In this document: positions 1 to 5,637 of the stretch, piece by piece
Position numbering within the stretch: position 1 is the stretch's first letter
Layout: each line of letters starts with the position of its first letter
From: DASYSL01 sp036003365
Lineage (GTDB): Bacteria > Eisenbacteria > RBG-16-71-46 > DASYSL01
Length of the DNA stretch: 6,534 nucleotides
Direction: 5' to 3'
Assembly (NCBI GenBank): GCA_036003365.1
Contig: DASYSL010000182.1
Coordinates: forward strand, 1-6,534
Notes under the pieces: generated by a model
What the model was told of the DNA's origin: nothing
Databases searched by the model: none
Seen by the model: the letters and a program-made list of their open reading frames with translations, nothing else
Made by a program: the position numbers and the translations under genes

Positions 1-182
1 GCGTGTTCGACGTGAACGGTCGCCTGGTCAAGCGGCTGGCATCGGGCGTGTACCCGGCCGGACGTCACATGGCGCGCTGGGACGGCAAGGACGAGGGCGG
101 GCGCGCCGCGCCCGCCGGCATCTACTGGTGCCGTCTGGTCACCGCGGGCGGCAGGCTCGAGCGGCGCGTGGTCCGCCTGTGA
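1..182 (+). CDS. C-terminal end of a secreted/surface protein with FlgD-Ig-like (sorting-type) tail, partial
   Basis: Only the last 59 codons are present, read from base 3 to the TGA at 180-182. The peptide begins VFDVNGRLVKRL, continues AGRHMARWDGKDEGGR and APAGIYWCRL, and ends in a basic RRVVRL. This pattern (V-x-D-x-x-G-R-L-V, then W-D-G-x-D-x-x-G, then P-A-G-x-Y) is the recognised signature of the FlgD-Ig-like domain and of the related type IX secretion C-terminal sorting domains, which end large exported proteins in FCB-group bacteria. The upstream functional domains are outside the window, so the enzymatic or binding role cannot be named. There is no hydrophobic C-terminal anchor. The stop codon overlaps the start of the rhomboid gene by 4 bases (GTGA), so the two are probably co-transcribed and translationally coupled. 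Confidence 0.8.
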   Translation, partial: VFDVNGRLVKRLASGVYPAGRHMARWDGKDEGGRAAPAGIYWCRLVTAGGRLERRVVRL

Positions 183-1009
183 GCGAATCCGAGCCGCTCC
201 CGCCTTGGCATTCGGACTCGACGTCGCTTCCCGAATATTGGGCGGGCGAGGCGAGTCTCGATTTGGAGGCGGAGCCCGAGGAAAAGCCGCCGCTCGATCT
301 GTGGGCCGCGGTGGGCGGCGAGCGCCCGTGGGCCACGCTCTTGCTCGTGTTCTCGTGGTGCGTGGTCTTCATGGCCATGGGCATGGCGCACGTCGCCGGT
401 GACGTGAACGCGGAGCTCGCCTGGGGCGGACTGCCCACGCCTCATCTCGCGGCGCCCTCGGCTTGGCGCTGGCTCGCCTACACGGCGGTGCACGCCAACA
501 TCGGCCATCTCGCCTCGAACGCATTCGTGATGCTCGTCTTGGGCCAGGCGGTGGAGCGCATCTTCACCCGCGCCCACTTGCTGCTTCTGTTCGTCTTGGG
601 CGCGATCGGCGGCGCGGCCGGCACGCTCGCCTGGGAGAGCTTCGCTCATCCCGACCAATCGATCGTGTCGGTCGGCGCGTCGGGCGCGATCTTCGCCTTG
701 GGCGCGGCTCTCCTGGTGGCCGCCTGGCGCCTGCGCGAGAAGCTCGCGGTGAGCCGGGCCCGCGCCCTCGCCGCTTCCGTGTTGTGGCTCGTCGTCCCGG
801 GCTTGTTCGTCGGTTTCCAGCAGCCGCACGTCGGCAACGCCGCTCACGTCGGGGGATTCATCGTCGGCGCGGCAGGGGCTCTCGCCCTCGGCCTCGACCC
901 ACGGCTCGGCCTTCGCGCACCCACCGCGCTCACGCGCTGGGGCGGAACCGTTGCGGCCCTCGCGCTCGCTGCCTGCTACACGATGGGCATCGTGTCGGGA
1001 GCGCGCTGA
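179..1009 (+). CDS. Rhomboid-family intramembrane serine protease
   Basis: This 276-residue polytopic membrane protein is predicted to cleave substrate transmembrane segments within the bilayer. Catalytic features are clear: the L1-loop WR pair (W96-R97), an H-x4-H-x3-N stretch (H105, H110, N114), the nucleophile in GASG (S168), and the partner histidine H223 in NAAHVGG. Hydrophobic segments at about 51-70, 113-127, 133-151, 165-183, 198-213, 223-238 and 256-272 fit a 6+1 rhomboid with the extra helix at the C-terminus. Residues 1-50 are acidic, proline-rich and lack cysteines, so this is not a zinc-finger subtype. I chose the GTG at 179-181 because it overlaps the upstream stop codon (GTGA), the usual arrangement for coupled translation. 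The in-frame GTG at 128 lies inside the upstream gene and would add an arginine-rich stretch with no family resemblance. No good Shine-Dalgarno sequence precedes 179, consistent with coupling. The substrate is unknown. Confidence 0.93.
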   Translation: MSESEPLPPWHSDSTSLPEYWAGEASLDLEAEPEEKPPLDLWAAVGGERPWATLLLVFSWCVVFMAMGMAHVAGDVNAELAWGGLPTPHLAAPSAWRWLAYTAVHANIGHLASNAFVMLVLGQAVERIFTRAHLLLLFVLGAIGGAAGTLAWESFAHPDQSIVSVGASGAIFALGAALLVAAWRLREKLAVSRARALAASVLWLVVPGLFVGFQQPHVGNAAHVGGFIVGAAGALALGLDPRLGLRAPTALTRWGGTVAALALAACYTMGIVSGAR

Positions 1010-1015
1010 AGAAGC

Positions 1016-1098
1016 GGGTCCTTCGCTCCATGGACCCAATCCTCCGTTTCAAAACGGCGAAATGGGTCCGCAAGCCCATGGACCCAATCCTCCGTTTC
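1016..1098. repeat. Two tandem copies of a 35-bp intergenic element, 48-bp period
   Basis: Copies lie at 1016-1050 and 1064-1098. Each starts GGGTCC, has a variable 6-nt stretch, then an identical tract beginning CCATGGACCCAATCC and ending CCGTTTC (1028-1050 and 1076-1098, 23 identical bases). Within each copy GGGTCC can pair with GGACCC across a 10-nt loop (1016-1021 with 1032-1037; 1064-1069 with 1080-1085). The 13 bases between copies (1051-1063) contain AAACGG, the complement of the CCGTTT ending copy 1. The element lies entirely between the convergent rhomboid and CorA genes. Its origin is unknown; a palindromic repeat family scattered in the genome or a local duplication are both possible. 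Confidence 0.85.
1032..1069. terminator. 38-nt imperfect stem-loop between convergent genes, possible bidirectional terminator
   Basis: The left arm 1032-1049 (GGACCCA...CCGTTT) and right arm 1052-1069 (AAACGG...TGGGTCC) can pair at 15 of 18 positions around the centre at 1050-1051. Mismatches fall at 1039/1062, 1041/1060 and 1043/1058. The structure is 22 bp after the rhomboid stop codon and 61 bp beyond the CorA stop codon, which is where a shared terminator is expected. There is no T-tract after either arm, so classical Rho-independent termination is not well supported. It could instead stabilise 3' ends or simply reflect the repeat structure. Confidence 0.4.
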
Positions 1099-1130
1099 GA
1101 GAATCACCAGACGGCGTCAGGCCCTCGCCC

Positions 1131-2084
1131 TCACAGCCACTTGCTCTTCTTGAGCACCCAGTAGGTTCCGATGCCGACCAGCGCCATCAGAGCGAGCGCC
1201 CAGGCGTAGCCCAGATAGCCGGGCCATTGCTGCTCGGGCATGTGGAAGTTCATGCCGTAGATGCTGGCGATCAGGTTCACCGGCATGATGATCACGGTGA
1301 TGATGGTGAGCACCTTCATCACCTGGTTGAGCCGGTTCGACACCTGGGTGGCGTAGATCTCGAGCAACGCCGCCAGCTCGTCGCGATACGAGTCCAACAA
1401 ATCGCTCACCCGCGACATGCGGTCGTAGACGTCGCGCAGGTAGGGGCGCGTCTCGGGGCGGATGCCGGTGAACTCCTCGCGCGTGAGGGCGAGGATGGTG
1501 TCGCGCTGCGGGCCGACGATGCGACGCAACGCCGACATGCCGCGCTTCAAGCGCAGGATCTCGGCCAGGAGCCGCTGCGTCGCGGTGCGGAAGAGCCGCT
1601 CTTCCAGGTCATCGAGCTGCTCCTGCAAGGTCTCGATGATGGGGAAATAGTTGTCCACCATGACGTCGAGAATGAAGTGCAGCAGTTGGTCGGGCCCGCG
1701 CGCCAGGAGCTCCGGCCGGCGCTCGAGCACCTCGCGCGCCTTGCTCACGCCGGGCGTCTCCTCCTCGTGGTAGGTCACGAGGTAGCGCTCGCCGATCAAG
1801 ATATCCAGCTCCTTCAAGACCGGCTGACCGTCGCTCGCGTTCCAGCGCGCCGAGTGGACCGCGAGATAGAGATGGTCGCGGTAGTCGTCGACCTTGGGCC
1901 GGTTGATGTCGACGACGCAGTCCTCGATGGCCAGCGGATGGAAGCGAAGGACCGGCTCGAGGGCGCGAAAGCCTTCGTAGCCCGCGTTCTCGAGGTCGAT
2001 CCATACGCGCGCGGCGGGATCGGCGAGCACCTCGCCCAATTTCTCGACGGAGAAGGATTCGAGACGATCGCCGCGCACCGCCAC
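1131..2084 (-). CDS. corA: CorA-family magnesium/cobalt transport channel
   Basis: CorA proteins form homopentameric inner-membrane channels for Mg2+, also passing Co2+ and Ni2+. This one is 317 residues from the GTG, within the usual family range. The signature YGMNF-HMPE is at 276-284, between helix TM1 (about 258-277) and TM2 (about 291-311). The C-terminus is the basic KKSKWL typical of the family, and residues 150-250 form the long alpha-helical stalk leading into TM1. The soluble N-terminal domain has the familiar HPLAIEDCVVDINRPKVDDY stretch at 49-68. The start is uncertain: GTG at 2084-2082 is the first ATG/GTG/TTG after the in-frame TGA at 2228-2226, but it has no Shine-Dalgarno sequence. 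In-frame residues just before it (APRITC) look like the start of the first beta strand seen in CorA proteins. The gene lies 121 bp downstream of the outer-membrane protein gene on the same strand and may share its transcript. Its function is confident; the 5' end is not. Confidence 0.93.
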   Translation of the reverse strand: MAVRGDRLESFSVEKLGEVLADPAARVWIDLENAGYEGFRALEPVLRFHPLAIEDCVVDINRPKVDDYRDHLYLAVHSARWNASDGQPVLKELDILIGERYLVTYHEEETPGVSKAREVLERRPELLARGPDQLLHFILDVMVDNYFPIIETLQEQLDDLEERLFRTATQRLLAEILRLKRGMSALRRIVGPQRDTILALTREEFTGIRPETRPYLRDVYDRMSRVSDLLDSYRDELAALLEIYATQVSNRLNQVMKVLTIITVIIMPVNLIASIYGMNFHMPEQQWPGYLGYAWALALMALVGIGTYWVLKKSKWL

Positions 2085-2154
2085 GCAGGTGATGCGCGGC
2101 GCGAGCCCGCCATCCTCCGCGGGCGCGGAGGACGGAGTGCCGGAAGCCGGGACG

Positions 2155-2202
2155 GAGCCCGGCTCGCGATCGGCAGCCGGCTCGCGCTCCGAGCCCGGCT
2201 CG
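2155..2202. repeat. Three imperfect 18-bp tandem repeats in the spacer upstream of corA
   Basis: Units begin at 2155, 2173 and 2191. The core GAGCCCGGCTCG is exact in units 1 (2155-2166) and 3 (2191-2202). Unit 2 matches unit 1 at 13 of 18 positions. The GAGCC/GGCTC arms within each core are self-complementary. The period is a multiple of three, and in the CorA frame (minus strand) the units read EPGSER, EPAADR, EPGSVP. The tract follows the stop codon of the outer-membrane gene (2206-2208), so weak hairpins affecting read-through are possible. Alternatively it is a remnant of coding sequence for an N-terminal extension of CorA. Confidence 0.6.
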
Positions 2203-2205
2203 TCC

Positions 2206-5200
2206 TTAGAAGCCGGGCGCGAAGTTCAGCTCCCAGTACCAGCCCTTGCCAGGCCGGTCATTGGGATGGACGAGGTCGACTTCGGCGATCAGGAAGCCGA
2301 GCAGGTTGACGCGGGTGGCAAAGCCGAAGCTGGTCACGCCGGGACGCGTTCCGCCCATGAGGAACTCCGGCCGCTGGCCCTTGTTCCAGGCCACGCCGGC
2401 GTCGAAGAAGGTGGCGAGCTCGACCGGCGGCACGTTGCGCGACGGCACCACGCCCAGAGGCCCGAAGACCGGCAGGCGCAGCTCGAAGTTGCCGAGTGCC
2501 AGGCGCGAGCCGAAGAGCTGCGTGTACGTCGAGGACAGCTGGCCCGTAGGCGTGATGAACTCGCTCGCGGTGAACGAGCCGTCGTCGTAGCCGCGCACGA
2601 GCCACGGATAGCCGAGGTAGTAGAGGCTCAGGCGGTCGCTGTCCGAATCGTGTCCATAGCGCCCGACCTGCATGATGCGCGTGGCGAAGGTCAGCGGACG
2701 CTTGAGGAAGACGTACTTGCGCAGGTCGGCCAGGGCAGTGATGTAGTTCAGGCTGCCGAACGCGCCCGTGGCCTCGAGGCGCGTGCGCGAGCCGGTGACC
2801 GGACTCGTGCCGCCGAAGATCGAGGTGTCGTAGGCGTGCGCGAAGCCCCAGGTCCCGAGGTTGAGCGCGGTGAGCGAGTCGAGCGCCAGATGCTCGTTGA
2901 AATCGGCCAGGAGGGCGTCACCGCTCGAGTTGAAGATCTGCGTGTGCGACTCGGCGTCGAAGCTGATGTTGCGGAACCCGCCCCAGAGCTCGACGCGCTG
3001 CGTGCGGCTGAAGGGATACTCCCACTCCATGCCGGCTTCGCGGTGGACCTCCCAGAGCGTGATGTCCTGCGTCCGCACGCTGCCGTCGGGCAGCACCTCG
3101 GCGGGAGGGAAGTAGCGCGTGATGATCGGCGTCTGTCCGCCGTAGGCGCCCCAGGTCCAGCGCCCCGAGCGGTTCTCGTAGAAGCCGGCGAGCCCGAGGC
3201 CGTTCAGGAAGTTGTTCCCCACTGCCTGCAGCTGCACGACCGTGGTCAGGTTGTGATTGCCCAGCATGTCGCTGAACGACATGGTGGCGCCGCCGCCCAA
3301 GGCCACGCCGCCCGAGCCCACGCCCACCGCCACCGAAGGCTGCGAGATGTAGTCGAGCGAGAGCTTCGAGTGGTAGGGCACGCGCGAGAACGCCGTCGTC
3401 GCAGGCAGCGGCGGCCCCAGCGAGTCGGCGGCCGCGACCGAATTGTCGCTTGGCGGCACGCCTCCCGGGATGAGTCCCGGCTGCACGTTCTCGACCAGCG
3501 GCTGGATGGGCTTGCCCGCCAGGGCGGAGTCGCCTTCCAGCGAGTACAGCTTGTAGCTGTCCCGTCCGTACACGCAGAACACGAGGCGGGCGCTCGAGCG
3601 AGCGGCCGACATGGTGCTCGAGAGATCGGTGATGCCGGTCACGCCGATGCGCTCGTTGGTGACCTGGTAGAACGTCCCGCTCGGCACGTCGAGCCGATAG
3701 ATGTTGGAGATGCCGCCGCGGTCGGAGACGAAGAAGAGCGAATGGCCGTCGTGCGACCACTGGGGATTGATGTGCTTGGCGCCGGGAAAGAAAGGCAGGG
3801 CCGTAATCTCACCCGTCGCGAGATCGTACGCGGCCAGGCGGTACGTGCCGTAACGCAGGCTGTCGAGATCGGTATCGAAGCGATCGGTGACGAAGACGAT
3901 CTGCTTGCCGTCCGGCGACCACGCCGGCTGCATCTCGGCGTAGCCGTCATGGGTCAGGCGCCGCACCTTCCCCGTGGACACATCGGCGACGTAGAGATCG
4001 GTGAAGCCGTCGACGAGCGCGGCGAACGCCACCTGCGAACCGTCCGGCGACCACGTCGGCTGCAGGATGTCGCCGAGCTGGGGCTGTGAGATCTCGCGCA
4101 GCCGCTTGCCCGAGCGCGGATCGATGATCGCCAGCACCGGATTGCCCTTGACCACGCCGCCGAAGGCGAAGGTCTTGCCGTCGGGGCTCCACGCGCCCGC
4201 CGACTGGATGAAGCCGAGGCTCTGATAGTGCGGATCGACCGCCGTCTTGGTGAGACGCCGCCGCACGCGACCGGAGCCCGCGTCGGCCAGGTACATCTCG
4301 ATCGAGAACAGCTCCTTGGCCGAGAGGAAGACGAGCTGCTTGCCGTCCGGGCTGAGCGCCGGACCGACATTGAGCGAGCCTTCCCCTTCGTCGCTGTGGA
4401 ACACGAGCTTGGCGGCGCTGTCGGGGCGCACCGTGGCCTGGGCGATGGGCGCGTACCATGCCTTGATCGACGCGTGCCAGTCTTTGGACAGCGAGTCGGA
4501 GGATTCGCCGAGCGCCGAGGCCAGCGCCTCCTCGGGATCGCCCGAGCGCGCCGCGGCGCGCAGGATCTCGCCGATCTTCCACTCGCCCCAGCGCCCGGCG
4601 ATGTAGGCCCACAGCGCCTGGCCGTAGCGGTAGGGGAAGTAGCGCGGGTTGTCGAGCTGGCGGATGGTCGGCAGGTGGCCGCTGGCCGCCGCGTCGCGCA
4701 TCCACATGGCGGTGTTGGGGTCGACGGGGCCCAGGGACATGTACTCGGCCATGCCTTCGATGAACCACAGGGGCAGCCGCAGCGCCGCCGGATTGGCGAA
4801 GCCGGCGCCCCCGCGCTCGCCCGTCATGTCGAACTGGAAAGCGTGCACCAGCTCGTGGCCGAGGACGTGGTCGGTTTCCTTGAGGGGGCCGGCGAGCGGC
4901 AGCACGATGCGCCGCTTGAGCGCTTCCGTGACGCCGCCCGTGCCCTCGCCGATGTCGTCGGTGCCGAGCGCGTTCGTCTCCTCGAAGTCGCTGTGGCTGG
5001 CGTAGAGGATGACCGGCTGGCGGCGATCGAAGCGGTGCCCGAGGGCATGCGAATAGCGCGCGTACCAGCGCTCGGCCATGCGCCCGGCTTCGGCGGCGGC
5101 CGAATCCTCTTCGGGATAGAAGTAGATGTCGAAGTGGGCGGTCTTGAGGACCTTGAAGTCGAACTTCTTGTACTGAACCTTGTTACGGCCGAAATACTGA

Positions 5201-5286
5201 GCGCGAGCGGGAGGCGCGACGGTGACCGCGGCGGCCGACACGGCCAGGGCCGCGACGAGCAGACGGACTCCGTTGGGGAACTTCAA
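2206..5286 (-). CDS. Outer-membrane protein: gluzincin-like peptidase domain + TolB-like propeller + Omp85-type barrel
   Basis: The protein has 1026 residues. Residues 1-30 form a Sec signal peptide (basic start, hydrophobic 8-23, PPARAQ cleavage region). Residues 31-285 hold a putative zinc metallopeptidase domain: HELVH at 144-148 (ligands H144, H148, catalytic E145) and WFIEGMAEY at 174-182, supplying a likely third ligand E177 (or E181), as in peptidase-MA-like gluzincins. Residues 290-600 carry beta-propeller repeats of the TolB/PD40 type, with SPDG-like turns at 312, 367, 413, 457 and 511 (the last SHDG). After a proline-rich linker (601-640), residues 640-1026 look like a 16-strand Omp85/bacterial surface antigen barrel, with VRGY at 897-900, ELRLPVFGPLG at 935-945, FFDAGVAW at 960-967 and a terminal Phe. 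I see no POTRA domains. I chose TTG at 5286-5284 because a GGAGG lies 7 nt upstream and the signal peptide follows directly. The open frame extends much further upstream but only antisense to aconitase. The likely location is the outer membrane with the N-terminal domains in the periplasm; the substrate is unknown. Confidence 0.88.
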   Translation of the reverse strand: MKFPNGVRLLVAALAVSAAAVTVAPPARAQYFGRNKVQYKKFDFKVLKTAHFDIYFYPEEDSAAAEAGRMAERWYARYSHALGHRFDRRQPVILYASHSDFEETNALGTDDIGEGTGGVTEALKRRIVLPLAGPLKETDHVLGHELVHAFQFDMTGERGGAGFANPAALRLPLWFIEGMAEYMSLGPVDPNTAMWMRDAAASGHLPTIRQLDNPRYFPYRYGQALWAYIAGRWGEWKIGEILRAAARSGDPEEALASALGESSDSLSKDWHASIKAWYAPIAQATVRPDSAAKLVFHSDEGEGSLNVGPALSPDGKQLVFLSAKELFSIEMYLADAGSGRVRRRLTKTAVDPHYQSLGFIQSAGAWSPDGKTFAFGGVVKGNPVLAIIDPRSGKRLREISQPQLGDILQPTWSPDGSQVAFAALVDGFTDLYVADVSTGKVRRLTHDGYAEMQPAWSPDGKQIVFVTDRFDTDLDSLRYGTYRLAAYDLATGEITALPFFPGAKHINPQWSHDGHSLFFVSDRGGISNIYRLDVPSGTFYQVTNERIGVTGITDLSSTMSAARSSARLVFCVYGRDSYKLYSLEGDSALAGKPIQPLVENVQPGLIPGGVPPSDNSVAAADSLGPPLPATTAFSRVPYHSKLSLDYISQPSVAVGVGSGGVALGGGATMSFSDMLGNHNLTTVVQLQAVGNNFLNGLGLAGFYENRSGRWTWGAYGGQTPIITRYFPPAEVLPDGSVRTQDITLWEVHREAGMEWEYPFSRTQRVELWGGFRNISFDAESHTQIFNSSGDALLADFNEHLALDSLTALNLGTWGFAHAYDTSIFGGTSPVTGSRTRLEATGAFGSLNYITALADLRKYVFLKRPLTFATRIMQVGRYGHDSDSDRLSLYYLGYPWLVRGYDDGSFTASEFITPTGQLSSTYTQLFGSRLALGNFELRLPVFGPLGVVPSRNVPPVELATFFDAGVAWNKGQRPEFLMGGTRPGVTSFGFATRVNLLGFLIAEVDLVHPNDRPGKGWYWELNFAPGF

Positions 5287-5289
5287 GAC

Positions 5290-5368
5290 CTTTCCTCCCC
5301 TTGGCGAGCGGCACGAGGTTCTTCCTTCCAGTCTCCCAGATCGATCCTTGGCGAGCAAAGGAGGAAAG
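5290..5368 (-). promoter_or_regulatory. Self-complementary 5' leader with anti-Shine-Dalgarno arm
   Basis: In the leader of the outer-membrane gene, CTTTCCTCC (5368-5360) is the exact complement of GGAGGAAAG (5298-5290), which contains the Shine-Dalgarno. Pairing can extend by three bases with two G-U pairs. The arms are 61 nt apart. Just inside each arm lies an 11-nt direct repeat, GCTCGCCAAGG (5356-5346 and 5309-5299). Between them GGAAGGAAG (5331-5323 region) is a weaker alternative partner for the anti-SD arm. The sequence shows the potential for ribosome-site occlusion; whether it forms is inference. Confidence 0.45.
5294..5298 (-). promoter_or_regulatory. Ribosome binding site deciding the TTG start of the outer-membrane protein
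   Basis: On the minus strand the sequence reads GGGGAGGAAAGGTCTTG. GGAGG (5298-5294) sits 7 nt before TTG (5286-5284), ideal spacing. No ATG lies near the signal peptide in this frame. Confidence 0.85.
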
Positions 5369-5378
5369 CTCAACCACC

Positions 5379-5408
5379 ATTGTAGGTCCATACCCCGCGC
5401 CGCGATAA
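5379..5408 (-). promoter_or_regulatory. Candidate promoter of the outer-membrane protein gene
   Basis: TACAAT (5384-5379) matches the -10 consensus at 5 of 6 positions. A weak -35, TTATCG (5408-5403, 3 of 6), lies 18 bp upstream. Transcription would start near 5371, giving a leader of about 85 nt whose first bases hold the anti-Shine-Dalgarno arm. The assignment assumes a sigma-70-like consensus. Confidence 0.35.
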
Positions 5409-5413
5409 CCGTT

Positions 5414-5525
5414 CGGGGTCGTTGGCCCCGCGCATTGCACTCAGCATGTCGGCTCCGGCCCCCGACGCGGGGGCTCGAGGGGACCGGGCCGACTCCCATG
5501 GTGACCGACCCTTCGATTCGGTCCC
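5414..5525. repeat. Cluster of G+C-rich inverted repeats between divergent promoters
   Basis: Three separate dyads occur: CGGGG/CCCCG with a 7-nt loop (5414-5430); GCCCCCG/CGGGGGC with a 3-nt loop (5458-5474); and GACCGA/TCGGTC with a 9-nt loop (5503-5523). The last competes with a longer-range pairing, GGGACCG (5480-5486) with CGGTCCC (5519-5525). They could be regulator operators or RNA structure if transcribed. In G+C-rich DNA some will arise by chance. Confidence 0.4.
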
Positions 5526-5551
5526 AGGGGCGACAGGTGCCGCTCGTATCA

Positions 5552-5579
5552 TGGACGGCGCCGCCTCGGGTGGTATCCT
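5552..5579 (+). promoter_or_regulatory. Candidate acnA promoter
   Basis: TGGACG (5552-5557, 4 of 6 to the -35 consensus) is separated by 16 bp from TATCCT (5574-5579, 4 of 6 to the -10 consensus). The predicted start near 5586 would give a leader of about 50 nt. An isolated better -10 match, TATCAT at 5547-5552, has no matching -35. This is a weak call based on a sigma-70-like consensus. Confidence 0.28.
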
Positions 5580-5624
5580 GGCGCCGAACCCGATGAATAG
5601 GACGTTTGCGAGCCGCTCGAACCC

Positions 5625-5630
5625 GAGGAG
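5625..5630 (+). promoter_or_regulatory. Ribosome binding site deciding the GTG start of acnA
   Basis: GAGGAG at 5625-5630 is 7 nt upstream of GTG at 5638-5640. The ATG at 5631 abuts the Shine-Dalgarno sequence and is in another frame, so it is not used. Confidence 0.85.
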
Positions 5631-5637
5631 ATGTCGC

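Larger units (their letters stand above)
5287..5637. other. 351-bp divergent intergenic control region
   Basis: This is the only gap over 300 bp. It separates the divergently transcribed outer-membrane protein and aconitase genes. I see the leader of the outer-membrane gene (5287-5371), its candidate promoter (5379-5408), a block of G+C-rich inverted repeats (5414-5525) and a candidate aconitase promoter and leader (5552-5637). Open frames crossing it on either strand lack any ribosome binding site and recognisable protein features. No RNA gene was recognised. Confidence 0.7.

Noticed and set aside
122..1039. Minus-strand open frame opposite the rhomboid gene
   Set aside because: Low-complexity Arg/Glu/Gly-rich translation with no motif. 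The plus-strand rhomboid has all catalytic residues.
1016..1098. CRISPR-like repeat array
   Set aside because: Only two copies, a 13-bp interval between them, strong internal palindromes and no cas genes; not a CRISPR array.
951..2309. Plus-strand 452-codon open frame opposite CorA
   Set aside because: It starts inside the rhomboid gene, runs through the repeat element and opposite CorA, and shows no family features; an antisense shadow.
2089..4089. Long plus-strand open frame (666 codons) opposite the outer-membrane protein gene
   Set aside because: Its composition (Arg/Glu/Ala/His-rich, no domain or hydrophobic pattern) is typical of an antisense shadow in G+C-rich DNA, while the minus strand has clear domains, a signal peptide and a ribosome binding site.
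5358..5368. Strong Shine-Dalgarno-like AAGGAGGAAAG on the plus strand
   Set aside because: No suitably spaced start codon leads into a plausible reading frame. It is better explained as the reverse complement of the anti-SD arm in the minus-strand leader.
5458..5474. GCCCCCG/CGGGGGC hairpin as an intrinsic terminator
   Set aside because: No T-tract follows on either strand, and no gene ends nearby because both flanking genes point away from it.
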